Positions 12,564 to 20,909 of a DNA stretch of 25,937 bases are shown here, one piece after another (position 1 is the stretch's first letter; each line of letters begins with the position of its first letter). The notes under the pieces are model-generated. The model did not search any database, was not told the origin of the DNA, and saw only the letters and a program-made list of their open reading frames with translations. The translations under genes and the position numbers were made by a program. The DNA comes from Bacillota bacterium (GTDB lineage: Bacteria > Bacillota > Desulfotomaculia > Desulfotomaculales > JAJYZD01), in NCBI GenBank assembly GCA_021800315.1, contig JAJYZD010000014.1, positions 1 through 25,937 of the forward strand. The letters run 5' to 3'.

Positions 12564-15401
12564 GTGACTATTCATACCGTCAGGGTGGCCATGCGGCCGG
12601 AATTGAGAGACCCTCCGGGGGAGGATGTCCTGTACGAGATCCGCCGCGCCCTGTGCATAGACAATGTAGAAAGGGTGCGGACGGCCCGAGTTTACCGGTT
12701 TGAGGGGATAGGGCCGGACGAAGCGGAGCTTTTGGCCCGGCGGCTCCTGGCCGAGGAAGTGTTCCAGATTTTCAGCGTCGACGAACCGGTGCTGAGCGGG
12801 GCCGATCAGTACCTGGAAGTAGCGTACAAGCCCGGGGTGATGAACCCGGAGGCGGCATCCCTGCTCAAGGCGGCCCGGGACCTGGGGATCAAGGGCCTTG
12901 CGGCGGCCGATTCCAGCCGCGAATACGCTTTTTACGGGCCCAACATCGGGGCGGACGACCTCGCCGCCATCACCAGGCGCCTTTTGGTCAACGCCACGGT
13001 GGAACAGGTGGTCACCGAACCTCCCCGTACCCTGCTGATCGAGGGAGTCAGCGCCCCGACCCGGACCCATTCCATCCGGAGCATGGATGACGAGGCCCTC
13101 CTGGAACTCTCCCGGGAGAAGCTGTTTTTGAACCTGGCCGAGATGCGGGCCATCCGCGCCTACTTTACCACCTTGGGCCGTGATCCGACCGACTGCGAAG
13201 TGGAGGTCATCGCCCAGACCTGGTCCGAGCACTGCGGCCATAAGACTTTCAAAGCCCGGATCGTGGTGGACGGCGTGGAGAAGAAGCCCCTGTACGAGCG
13301 ACTCAAGGAAGCCACCCGCCTGGCGGCGCATCCGCTGGTGCTCTCGGCCTTCGTGGACAATGCCGGGGTCATGGCTTTTTACGAGGGACAGGCCATCCTG
13401 GGCAAGGTGGAGACGCACAATTCCCCCTCGGCCATCGAACCATACGGCGGTGCCATGACGGGGAGCGGCGGGGTTTTCCGCGACATCATGGGCACGGGCC
13501 GGGGGGCCCGGGTGGTGGCCTCCACCGACATGTTCTGTTTCGCCCCGCCGGACATGCCTCCGGTCGCGGTGCCGGCCGGCTGCCTGCATCCCCATTACCT
13601 GCTGCGGCGGGTGGTGGACGGGGTGCGGGACTACGGTAACCGCATGGGCGTCCCCACCAACAACGGTTCCGTCCACTTTCACCCCGATTTTCGGGCCAAA
13701 CCTTCCGTCATAGTGGGGGCCTACGGTCTGATGCCGGCCGAACTGAGTCAGAAGGGGGCCGTGCGGCCGGGGGATCTGGGCGTGGTGTTGGGCGGACGCA
13801 CCGGTCGGGACGGGATCCACGGGGCCACTTTTTCCAGCGGGGCGATGACCGACCGGACCGTAGCGGTCAATGCCTCCGCGGTGCAGATCGGGCACGCCAT
13901 CGAGGAGAAGCGGACGAGCGACGCCCTGCTGGCCGCACGGGACGCGGGTGTGATCAGGGCGGTCACCGATTGCGGTGCGGGCGGCTTCGGCTCCGCCCTG
14001 GGCGAAATGGGGGCGGAGGTGGGAGTGGAGGTTTTCCTGGAGCAGGTGCCCCTGAAATACAGCGGGCTGGCACCATGGGAGATCTTCGAATCGGAGAGCC
14101 AGGAGCGGATGGTGCTGGCCGTCGATCCGGACGACTGGGAGAAACTGCGGGAACTGTGCGCGGGCTTCAACGTAGAGGCCACGGTGATAGCCCGTTTTAC
14201 CGGCGACCGGCGCCTTAAGGTCAGCCACAAGGGGGAGACGGTCTGCGACCTGGACATGGGCTTTGTGCACGACGGCTTGCCCCAGACGGTTTTGGAGGCG
14301 ACCTGGCAGCCGCCCGTCCTTACGGAGCCGGATTTGCCCTCCCCGGGAGACTGGGAGGATATCTACCGTCGGGTCATGGGTCATCTCAACGTCTGTTCCA
14401 AGGAACCGATTGTCCGCCGCTACGATCACGGGGTGCAGGGTTCGGCCGCCATCTACCCTTACGGCGGGGTGGCGGGCGACGGTCCCAACGATGCGGCGCT
14501 GTGCGCGCTCCTGCCCGGCCGTCCGTACGCCATGGTCGTAGCGCACGGTTTGAACCCGGGGATCAACAATATCGATCCCTACCAGGGGGCCCTGTGGGCG
14601 GCCGCCGAGGCGGTGGCCAACGCGGTGGCGGTGGGAGCCGACTACCGGGAACTGGCCCTGATCGACAACTTCGTCTGGCCGGCCCCCGACACCCGGCTGC
14701 TCGGGGCCCTGGACCGGGCCGTGGACGCCCTGACCGACTTTGTGGCGGCCACCGGTATGCCCTTCATTTCGGGTAAGGACAGTCTTTCCAGTACTTTCCG
14801 GGGCCGGAACGAAACCATCGAGATACCCCCCGTGGTCTGTATTTCCTGCTTCGGCCGGGTGGCGGACGTCTTCCGGACGGTTTCCGCCGACTTCAAGCGG
14901 CCGGGCGGCGAGATCTGGCTGGTGGGCCGGCGGGATACTTCCCAGATGGGCGGTTCCGTCTACTACGACCTGCACGGGGTTCCGGGCGGAAAGCCGCCGG
15001 TCATCGACCTTCCGTCGCTGCCGGCGGTGTTCGGAACCCTGCACCGGGCTATCGGGGACGGTGCGGTTTTGGCCTGCCACGATATCGCCGAAGGGGGCCT
15101 GGGCGCGTCCCTGGCGGAAATGGGCTTCGGGGGCGGCCTGGGCGCCCGGTTGGAAATACCGGCGGGCGAGCGGCCGGAGTGGTTCCTGTTCAACGAGACG
15201 CCGGCTTGTTTCCTGGTGGAACTGGCCCCCGGCGCGGACGCCGCCGCCCTCTTCGCCGGCATCCCGGCCGTCCGGGTGGGCAGCACCACCGCCAGGGAAA
15301 CCGTGGAAGCGGTTTTCCGGGGCGGGGTGCTTTTCCAGACAACGCTGGCCGGCTTGCGGTCGGCCTGGCTAAAACCGATGCGGGAGGTGTTTGGCTCGTG
15401 A
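12564..15401 (+). CDS. purL: FGAM synthase, PurL with N-terminal PurS-like region
   Basis: The large subunit of phosphoribosylformylglycinamidine synthase, which amidates FGAR to FGAM with ATP and glutamine in purine synthesis. At 945 residues it is about 200 longer than B. subtilis PurL (742). The first 150 or so residues look like PurS-type ferredoxin-fold repeats (VAMRPELRDPPGEDVLYEIRR and VAYKPGVMNPEAASLL...), so PurS appears fused to PurL. The catalytic core is clear in TWSEHCGHKTFKARI, ETHNSPSAIEPYGGAMTG, and CHDIAEGGLGASLAEM. GTG at 12564 is preferred over 12561 because GGAGG then lies 7 bp away. The glutaminase is the next gene, overlapping by 4 bp (GTGA). Confidence 0.94.
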   Translation: MTIHTVRVAMRPELRDPPGEDVLYEIRRALCIDNVERVRTARVYRFEGIGPDEAELLARRLLAEEVFQIFSVDEPVLSGADQYLEVAYKPGVMNPEAASLLKAARDLGIKGLAAADSSREYAFYGPNIGADDLAAITRRLLVNATVEQVVTEPPRTLLIEGVSAPTRTHSIRSMDDEALLELSREKLFLNLAEMRAIRAYFTTLGRDPTDCEVEVIAQTWSEHCGHKTFKARIVVDGVEKKPLYERLKEATRLAAHPLVLSAFVDNAGVMAFYEGQAILGKVETHNSPSAIEPYGGAMTGSGGVFRDIMGTGRGARVVASTDMFCFAPPDMPPVAVPAGCLHPHYLLRRVVDGVRDYGNRMGVPTNNGSVHFHPDFRAKPSVIVGAYGLMPAELSQKGAVRPGDLGVVLGGRTGRDGIHGATFSSGAMTDRTVAVNASAVQIGHAIEEKRTSDALLAARDAGVIRAVTDCGAGGFGSALGEMGAEVGVEVFLEQVPLKYSGLAPWEIFESESQERMVLAVDPDDWEKLRELCAGFNVEATVIARFTGDRRLKVSHKGETVCDLDMGFVHDGLPQTVLEATWQPPVLTEPDLPSPGDWEDIYRRVMGHLNVCSKEPIVRRYDHGVQGSAAIYPYGGVAGDGPNDAALCALLPGRPYAMVVAHGLNPGINNIDPYQGALWAAAEAVANAVAVGADYRELALIDNFVWPAPDTRLLGALDRAVDALTDFVAATGMPFISGKDSLSSTFRGRNETIEIPPVVCISCFGRVADVFRTVSADFKRPGGEIWLVGRRDTSQMGGSVYYDLHGVPGGKPPVIDLPSLPAVFGTLHRAIGDGAVLACHDIAEGGLGASLAEMGFGGGLGARLEIPAGERPEWFLFNETPACFLVELAPGADAAALFAGIPAVRVGSTTARETVEAVFRGGVLFQTTLAGLRSAWLKPMREVFGS

Positions 15402-16174
15402 AACCGCGGATCCTGGTGCTGCGCACCGACGGAACCAACTGTGACGGGGAAACTCTCTTCGCCTTCGACCAGGCCGGCGGCGACGCCCGCCTGGTGCATA
15501 TAAATGAATTGAGGGGCGGTTTTGCGAAGCTGGCCGACTACCAGGTCATGGTGATCCCGGGCGGCTTCTCTTATGGGGACGACGTTCACTCCGGCAAGAT
15601 CCTGGCCGTGGAACTTGTGTCCACCCTCACGGAACAGCTCCTTACCTTTCTCGCGGCCGGGAAGCCGGTCCTGGGCGTCTGCAACGGCTTCCAGGTGCTG
15701 GTGCGTACGGGTATCCTGCCCGGTGGGAGCCCTGGCCCGATCAGCCTCGCTCTTATGGGCAACGACAGCGGCCATTTCGAGTGCCGCTGGATCAGGCTGC
15801 GGGTGGAAAAGAGCGATTGCATCTTTACCCGGGGTCTGGAAGGACGGGTGCTGGACATCATGGTGGCCCACGGGGAAGGTAAGCTGTACACCGATCCGGG
15901 CCGCCTGGCGGAGATGGAGGCGCGAAACCAGATCGTCTTTCGCTACGTGGGGGCCGACGGTGAACCTACGGACCGGTACCCGGACAATCCCAACGGATCG
16001 AGCCGGGCCGTGGCCGGCCTGTGCGACCCAAAGGGCCTCGTGCTGGGCCTGATGCCGCACCCGGAGCGGATTGTGGAAGTCACCCAGCATCCCAACTGGC
16101 GCCGGGGCGGCTTCCACGACCCGCCGGCCCTGTATATCTTCCGCAACGCGGTGGACTACGTCCGGGCTATGTAA
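15398..16174 (+). CDS. purQ: FGAM synthase glutaminase subunit
   Basis: A 258-residue class I glutamine amidotransferase that supplies ammonia to PurL. The nucleophile Cys95 lies in GVCNGFQVL, the oxyanion/FGAM region is VIPGGFSYGDDVHSGK (52-67), and the catalytic His-Glu pair is in MPHPERI near residue 223. The GTG start at 15398 overlaps the purL stop and has GGGAGGTG upstream. It is somewhat longer than B. subtilis PurQ (227 residues), mainly in an insert around residues 105-200, as found in partners of long PurL proteins. Only these two purine genes are present, so the rest of the pathway is elsewhere. Confidence 0.94.
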   Translation: MKPRILVLRTDGTNCDGETLFAFDQAGGDARLVHINELRGGFAKLADYQVMVIPGGFSYGDDVHSGKILAVELVSTLTEQLLTFLAAGKPVLGVCNGFQVLVRTGILPGGSPGPISLALMGNDSGHFECRWIRLRVEKSDCIFTRGLEGRVLDIMVAHGEGKLYTDPGRLAEMEARNQIVFRYVGADGEPTDRYPDNPNGSSRAVAGLCDPKGLVLGLMPHPERIVEVTQHPNWRRGGFHDPPALYIFRNAVDYVRAM

Positions 16175-16205
16175 GACGAACTAATACGCTTATTGGGGGA
16201 TGGGT

Positions 16206-16691
16206 ATGGGAGATTGTCTGGTTGGTTATCGCAAGGCCCGCATTGATGACGTGGGGGTCATCCATTCCCAGGTAAACTATTATGCGGGCATAGGCCTGAT
16301 GCTTGCCCGCTCGCTGTCCATGCTCTACGAGAGCATCCGGGAGTTTACGGTGGCGGTTGTCGACAACAAGGTGATCGGGACGGGCTCCCTGCACATCGTA
16401 TGGAAGGACCTGGCAGAGGTGCGGGCCCTGACGGTCGATCCGGCCTATGCCCGCCAGGGCATCGGCCGCGACCTGGTGGGGGCCCTCTTGAACGAGGCCC
16501 GGGACCTGGGTATCCCCCGGGTGTTCGCCCTGACCTACAAGGAAGAGTTTTTCCGCAAGTGCGGTTTCGCCCTGGTGCCCAAGGAGGAGTTACCCCAGAA
16601 AGTCTGGCGGGAATGCATCGACTGTCCCAAGTTCCCCAACTGCGAAGAGAACGCGGTCCTCATCACGTTACCGGACGGGAACGGCCGGTAG
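16206..16691 (+). CDS. GNAT N-acetyltransferase, ArgA-like
   Basis: A 161-residue GNAT enzyme resembling the short, kinase-free N-acetylglutamate synthases of Gram-positive bacteria, which start arginine synthesis. The acetyl-CoA loop is ARQGIGRDLVGALL, preceded by the strand AEVRALTVDPAY. The C-terminal part has FALTYKEEFFRKCGF and a cysteine group CIDCPKFPNC that is typical of this clade and may bind metal. The ATG at 16206 has GGGGGA 6 bp upstream; an ATG at 16200 touches that site. It starts 31 bp after purQ, so it may share its transcript. No other arginine genes are nearby, so glutamate as substrate is inferred. Confidence 0.82.
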   Translation: MGDCLVGYRKARIDDVGVIHSQVNYYAGIGLMLARSLSMLYESIREFTVAVVDNKVIGTGSLHIVWKDLAEVRALTVDPAYARQGIGRDLVGALLNEARDLGIPRVFALTYKEEFFRKCGFALVPKEELPQKVWRECIDCPKFPNCEENAVLITLPDGNGR

Positions 16692-16826
16692 GGCAATTCT
16701 CCGGCCGGCCAAAAGTAGGGGACGGCAGGCGGACGATCCGGTTGCCATCCATGTATTTGTGCGCCTGGTCGGCGGTGCATCAGGTGGTTGGGATGACAAC
16801 AGCCGGAAGACAGGGAGGGATAAGGC

Positions 16827-17972
16827 GTGGCAGAGGTTAGTGTGGTGCGGCACTCCGGCTATGACGCCGGAGTGAATGCGTCCGTGGCTGAAGCCGTAGG
16901 CTTGCTGGGCGGTATGAGCGCGTTTGTACGGCCGGGGCAGAGGATTCTGATCAAACCCAACCTCCTGGCCAAGGCGGCGCCCGGGCAGGCGGTCACGACC
17001 CATCCGGCCGTGGTGGAGGCAGTCATCGAACTGGTCCTTGCGGCCGGCGGCCGGCCGCTCATCGCCGATAGCCCGGGGGGACCTTTTTCCCGGGGTGCCC
17101 TGGCCGCGGTATACCGTACCTGTGGTCTGGCGGAGGTGGCCGAACGTACCGGGGCCGAACTCAACTACGATACCTCTTCCGTTACGGTTAACCATCCCGG
17201 CGGCCACATGCTGAAGAGGCTGGACCTAATCAAGGTAGTGCGGGACGTCGATGCGGTGATTACCCTGCCCAAACTGAAAACCCACCTTCTCACCACCTTC
17301 ACCGGGGCTACCAAAATCCTGTTCGGTGTGGTGCCGGGCCTAACCAAGGTCAATTACCACTCCCGCCTGGATGACCTGGACCAGTTCAGCGAGATGCTGA
17401 TCGACATCCTCGACGTGGTCAAACCCGTCCTCCACATCATGGACGGCATTGTGGGCATGGAAGGGGCGGGCCCGCGCCACGGACGTCCGCGCCCGGTGGG
17501 AGTCCTGATCGCGGGAGCCAACGCCGCCGCGGTGGATGCCGCGGCCTGCGCGCTGATCGGCTGCGCTCCCTCCCTGGTCCAGCCGCTTATGGCGGCGGTG
17601 CGCCGCGGCTACTGGGACGGGCGGATGGAATCGATCCGCATCCTGGGTTTGCCGCTGGCGGACGCGACCCTTACCGACTTTCACCTCCCGGTTACGGCCG
17701 GCCGGCGCTTCTTCGGCAACATGCCATGGCTTAGGCCGTTTATCCGGAAGAACTTCAATCCCCGGCCGGCGCCCCGGGCCGACTTATGTACCGGCTGCGG
17801 CACCTGCCTGGAGAACTGCCCCGGCAAGGCCATAACCATAAGAGGGAAAAAGGCCGTGGTCGACGAAAAGTTATGTCTGCGTTGCTATTGCTGTCATGAA
17901 CTCTGTCCCTCGGCCGCCGTGGCACTGGCCTTCCCGCCCCTGGGGCGGCTGCTGGGGGGCCTGGGTGGATGA
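16827..17972 (+). CDS. DUF362 protein with C-terminal 2[4Fe-4S] ferredoxin
   Basis: A 381-residue iron-sulfur protein. The DUF362 domain covers about residues 1-300 (KPNLLAKAAPGQAVTTHP, PKLKTHLLTTFTGATKILFG, VMDGIVGMEGAGP-like region). Two 4Fe-4S motifs of form CxxCxxCxxxCP follow at about 318-329 (CTGCGTCLENCP) and 348-359 (CLRCYCCHELCP). DUF362-ferredoxin proteins are common in strict anaerobes; their reaction is not established, and electron transfer to a cofactor or substrate is inferred. The GTG at 16827 has GGGAGGGAT 5 bp upstream. The 135 bp between the acetyltransferase and this gene show no convincing ORF or terminator. Confidence 0.9.
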   Translation: MAEVSVVRHSGYDAGVNASVAEAVGLLGGMSAFVRPGQRILIKPNLLAKAAPGQAVTTHPAVVEAVIELVLAAGGRPLIADSPGGPFSRGALAAVYRTCGLAEVAERTGAELNYDTSSVTVNHPGGHMLKRLDLIKVVRDVDAVITLPKLKTHLLTTFTGATKILFGVVPGLTKVNYHSRLDDLDQFSEMLIDILDVVKPVLHIMDGIVGMEGAGPRHGRPRPVGVLIAGANAAAVDAAACALIGCAPSLVQPLMAAVRRGYWDGRMESIRILGLPLADATLTDFHLPVTAGRRFFGNMPWLRPFIRKNFNPRPAPRADLCTGCGTCLENCPGKAITIRGKKAVVDEKLCLRCYCCHELCPSAAVALAFPPLGRLLGGLGG

Positions 17973-18032
17973 CGGGCAGATTGCATGGTATGTGGTTCGC
18001 GGTGCGAGGTATGATAAAATAGTGATTGAGGG

Positions 18033-18221
18033 GTGGTACTTATCAAGAACGTGGAAATGAAGGTCGACGGCGACAAGCTGACCATCGTGGTGGACCTCGG
18101 CAAGGAGTTCGGGACGTCGTCCAGCGGGAAGTCGGTTATCATCGGCTCCACCGAGGGGAACGTGTCGGTTCCGGGCCGCGAAGAGGTCAAGGTCGGGCTG
18201 AACGTTTACCGGAAAAGTTAG
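18033..18221 (+). CDS. Conserved-looking small protein, 62 residues
   Basis: A compact all-beta-looking protein with alternating hydrophobic residues (KLTIVVDL), a glycine/serine turn GTSSSGKSVIIGSTEGN and a final strand VKVGLNVYRKS. I recall similar short proteins with the SSSGK-S/T-I-I-STEGN pattern as hypothetical proteins in Clostridia, but cannot name a family; the GK-S turn is not a Walker A loop in context. The GTG at 18033 has a partial site (TTGAGG) very close; a GTG at 18051 is the alternative. It precedes the radical SAM gene by 65 bp and a TATGAT box lies near 18010, so it may be first in a two-gene unit. Confidence 0.72.
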   Translation: MVLIKNVEMKVDGDKLTIVVDLGKEFGTSSSGKSVIIGSTEGNVSVPGREEVKVGLNVYRKS

Positions 18222-18286
18222 ATTTCTTCCTCCCGGACAACGGGGGGATCTCCATTGCAACCTTCGTCAACCAGGGAGTGTCGCCG

Positions 18287-19219
18287 ATGCCTTTCGAACG
18301 TCCGGACATAATCAGGCCGCCCAGCGAATGGCGTAGCTACTTTCTGCCGCTGACCGCCGGATGTTCGAACAACACCTGCACCTTCTGCAATTATTACGGT
18401 TCGAGGCTCCGCTTGCGGAAGGTGGAAGAGGTGCTGGCGGAAATAAACGCCCTGGCCCTCTACAAGCAGGAAGGACTTATGGTCTCCGGCATGCCGGAAA
18501 TGGTGTACGTCATCGGCCGGCAGTGGGACGGGCAGCGCGTCTTCCTGCAGGACGGGGACGCCCTGGTTTACCCTTTTCCCAAGCTGAAAGAGGTCCTGGA
18601 ACGCTTGAACGAAAGATTTCCCCGGCTCCGGCGCGTGGCCTCCTATGCCACGGCCGGGGACATCCTGCGCCGGTCTCCGGCCGAACTGAGGGAGTTGCGG
18701 GACTTGAAGCTGGGCCTCCTCTATATGGGGGTGGAGAGCGGGGACGAAGCGGTCCTGGCTTCCATCCGGAAAGGGGCTTCCTACCGGGAGATGGTTGAAG
18801 CCGGCCGCAGGGTCAAGGAGGCGGGCATCCTCCTCTCTGCGACCGTCATCCTGGGGCTGGCCGGGGTGGCCGGCAGCACGGAACACGCCCTGGCCACCGC
18901 CCGGATCCTGACCGACATCGATCCGGATTACGCGGGGGCACTTACCCTCATCCCGGTACCGGATACACCCTTTTTCGACGCCGTAAAGCGGGGGGAGTTC
19001 GAACTGGTAACACCCTTCCGCTCCCTGGAGGAACTGAAGCTGATCATTGAAAACACCGGCTTTACCGACTGCTTTTTCAGCTCCGTGCACGCCTCCAACT
19101 ACTTTACGGTTCGGGCCCGGCTGCCCCGCGAGAAGGAAAGGGTGGTCCAGACACTGGCGGATATCATCGCCCGGGAGGATCCTTCGCTCCTGCGGAAGGA
19201 GTATTCCCGCGGTTTGTAA
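18287..19219 (+). CDS. Radical SAM protein with CX4CX2C cluster motif
   Basis: A 310-residue radical SAM enzyme. The cluster cysteines are Cys26, Cys31 and Cys34 in AGCSNNTCTFCNYYGS, spaced CX4CX2C rather than the canonical CX3CX2C. The GYES-like strand is LLYMGVESGDEAVLASIRKG, and ATVILGLAGVAGSTEHA fits the next barrel strand; IPVPDTPFFD follows as in HemN/Elp3-like subgroups. There is no B12-binding or SPASM domain. I choose the ATG at 18287 because GGAG lies 8 bp upstream and conservation begins right after it; the frame is open further up, overlapping the small gene. Reaction unknown. Confidence 0.88.
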   Translation: MPFERPDIIRPPSEWRSYFLPLTAGCSNNTCTFCNYYGSRLRLRKVEEVLAEINALALYKQEGLMVSGMPEMVYVIGRQWDGQRVFLQDGDALVYPFPKLKEVLERLNERFPRLRRVASYATAGDILRRSPAELRELRDLKLGLLYMGVESGDEAVLASIRKGASYREMVEAGRRVKEAGILLSATVILGLAGVAGSTEHALATARILTDIDPDYAGALTLIPVPDTPFFDAVKRGEFELVTPFRSLEELKLIIENTGFTDCFFSSVHASNYFTVRARLPREKERVVQTLADIIAREDPSLLRKEYSRGL

Positions 19220-19355
19220 ACACTATTCACCTTTGCGAGACGAATGGAGACGCCTACCGGGTAAAGCGGAGGGATTTCTTATCGAACCGGGCGTGGGGTA
19301 AAGGTGTCAGAGTACGGAAACGTTACAAATGATGGCAACAAGCCGTACCTGGCAC

Positions 19356-19384
19356 TTGCCAAAGCCCGTCGGGTGTGGTACAAT
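19356..19384 (+). promoter_or_regulatory. Promoter of tRNA-Val
   Basis: TTGCCA at 19356-19361, 17-bp spacer, TACAAT at 19379-19384. The tRNA begins 9 bp after the -10 box, consistent with a very short 5' leader removed by RNase P. Confidence 0.82.
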
Positions 19385-19393
19385 TACTTCGAC

Positions 19394-19468
19394 GGGTGCG
19401 TAGCTCAGTGGGAGAGCGCTTGACTCACATTCAAGAGGCCGTGGGTTCGAAACCCTCCGCGCCCACCA
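19394..19468 (+). tRNA. tRNA-Val, anticodon CAC
   Basis: A 75-base cloverleaf with encoded CCA. Acceptor stem GGGTGCG pairs with CGCGCCC (one G-U). The D stem is GCTC/GAGC. The anticodon stem is CTTGA/TCAAG with loop CTCACAT, giving anticodon CAC for valine codon GTG. The T stem GTGGG/CCCTC contains a T-T mismatch at positions 50-64 where CCCAC would be expected. An integrase gene reads toward it from 80 bp downstream, so its 3' end is the probable attachment site. Confidence 0.93.
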
Positions 19469-19476
19469 GTAAAATC

Positions 19477-19508
19477 AAGGCTTCCGGGGATCGGGAGCCT
19501 TCTTTATT
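19477..19508 (+). terminator. Intrinsic terminator after tRNA-Val
   Basis: AAGGCTTCC (19477-19485) pairs with GGGAGCCTT (19493-19501), nine pairs with one G-U, followed by CTTTATTT. It begins 9 bp after the tRNA CCA and may lie on either side of the recombination point. Confidence 0.75.
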
Positions 19509-19547
19509 TGTCCGTTTTACCCCAACTTTACCCCAATGCGCATTAAG

Positions 19548-20783
19548 CTAACCACTCTTTTGCTTCTGTGAAACCTTCGGGGCGTTCTGAACCTCGGTCC
19601 TTTTCTTGCGCCGGTTCAAGACCTCGTTGGCTTTGGCCGCCGCGTCCTTCTGGAGTTCTTCGCCGATGTGCGCGTAAAAGTCCGCCGTTACGTGGAAGCT
19701 TGAATGGCCAAGCCGCTTCTGGATGGTCTTAAGGTCCACCCCTGCCGCCAAAAGCTCCGTGGCGTGCGTATGCCGGGTGGCATGGAAGGGGATGTGTCGG
19801 ATACCGGCCTTCTTTTCAAGCAGAAGATCAAAGTGCCGGACGAAGTTCCTGGGGCTGATCCGCCTGCCGTTGGGCTGGCAGAACACAAGGCCGCTGTCCT
19901 CGTATGCGTCTCCGCAAAACTCCTTCTCGTTGTCCTGGCGGCGTTGGTAAAACCGCAAAACGTCGAGCACGTCATCCGGCAGGGTGATGGTCCTCCCGCC
20001 GGCCCTGGTCTTAAGGTGGTCGTGCCACACCGGCTTACCGTTCAGGAGGACCAGCTGCCGCCTAATCGTAACGGTGCCCGCCTTGAAGTCGATATCTGCC
20101 CACTTCAGTCCAAGGAGTTCACCGCGGCGCAGGCCGGTGCCCATCTCCATAAGCAGCGCCGGGGAAAGACGGTCCTTCTCGGCCACGTCCAGAAAGTGGT
20201 CAACCTCTTCTTGCGTGAGGTAAACGGGTTCCCACTTTTCCATTTTTGGCAGTGTCGCGTCCTCTGCCACATTGCGGACCATAAGTCCTTCCTTCTTGGC
20301 TTGCTCCAACCCCGCCTGTAGCAGGAAATGCATATATCTGACCGTGCGGGTGGATAAGCCGCCAGGTTTACCGTCCGCCCGTCCGTTCCCCAACTTGCCA
20401 TTGAGGAATCCCTGTATATCGGACGGAAGCAGCTTTTGGAGCGGGATGGTGCCCAGGCCAGGGACAATATGGATTCTGATTATAGATTCGTAACTCGCGT
20501 AAGTGGTGTCCTCTATCAAAGGCGGTTTACAGTGTGCCTCAAGCCATTTGGGCATCCAATCGGCTACTGTGATTTTGTCCGGCTGCACAAAATCACCTTT
20601 GCGTTGCGCAGTATGCACCTCGGCCAGCCAAGTGGCCGCTTCCTTACGGGTGTCAAAATACTTACTGATCCGCTTCAACTTACCGTCATCAGTATAACCA
20701 ATGCTGATGCGAGCTTCCCATTTACCATCTTTGCGCTGACGGATACTCCCCTCATTATTTCCGCGTTTGCCCATGATACTCAA
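19548..20783 (-). CDS. int: Tyrosine recombinase / phage-type integrase
   Basis: A 411-residue integrase of the Tn916/phage type. The order is an N-terminal AP2-like arm-binding domain (GSIRQRKDGKWEARISIGY, 12-30), a SAM-like core-binding domain (about 70-170), and the catalytic domain with Arg219 (TGLRRGELLGLKW), Lys258, His334 and Arg337 (HATRH), His360 (RLGHSS) and Tyr370 (DFYAH). All catalytic residues are present, so it is probably active. The start is TTG at 20783 with GGAG 6 bp upstream; the ATG at 20774 is too far from that site. Its 3' end faces tRNA-Val, the usual arrangement for an element integrated there. GC content is visibly lower than upstream genes. Confidence 0.95.
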   Translation of the reverse strand: MSIMGKRGNNEGSIRQRKDGKWEARISIGYTDDGKLKRISKYFDTRKEAATWLAEVHTAQRKGDFVQPDKITVADWMPKWLEAHCKPPLIEDTTYASYESIIRIHIVPGLGTIPLQKLLPSDIQGFLNGKLGNGRADGKPGGLSTRTVRYMHFLLQAGLEQAKKEGLMVRNVAEDATLPKMEKWEPVYLTQEEVDHFLDVAEKDRLSPALLMEMGTGLRRGELLGLKWADIDFKAGTVTIRRQLVLLNGKPVWHDHLKTRAGGRTITLPDDVLDVLRFYQRRQDNEKEFCGDAYEDSGLVFCQPNGRRISPRNFVRHFDLLLEKKAGIRHIPFHATRHTHATELLAAGVDLKTIQKRLGHSSFHVTADFYAHIGEELQKDAAAKANEVLNRRKKRTEVQNAPKVSQKQKSG

Positions 20784-20818
20784 AAATCACTCCCTTTATT
20801 GAATGTTATCTATCGGTC

Positions 20819-20847
20819 ATTGTAGCATGGTGTAGTTATGGTGTCAA
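20819..20847 (-). promoter_or_regulatory. Promoter of the integrase gene
   Basis: On the minus strand TTGACA (20847-20842), 17-bp spacer, TACAAT (20824-20819). Only one base differs from consensus. It gives a leader of about 30 nt before the integrase ribosome binding site. Confidence 0.87.
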
Positions 20848-20886
20848 TAGGCAATATTTTTTAATATGTACGGTTATTAGGGGAAA

Positions 20887-20909
20887 GTGGGGAGTATATT
20901 ACTCCCCAC
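20887..20909 (-). terminator. Hairpin at the end of the excisionase-like gene
   Basis: A perfect 10-bp stem, GTGGGGAGTA (20887-20896) with TACTCCCCAC (20900-20909), and a 3-base loop holding the stop codon. On the minus strand it is followed by TTTCCCC, a short T run, so termination is likely but leaky. A weaker A/T hairpin (ATATT-TTTT-AATAT) follows near 20855. Confidence 0.6.

Noticed and set aside
12516..15080. An 854-codon open frame antisense to purL
   Set aside because: It mirrors purL codon structure in GC-rich DNA, has Pro/Gly/Arg/His-rich nonsense composition and no ribosome binding site; purL is unmistakable.
16692..16826. Small gene between the acetyltransferase and the DUF362 gene
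   Set aside because: The only open frame overlaps the DUF362 start out of phase and has no ribosome binding site.
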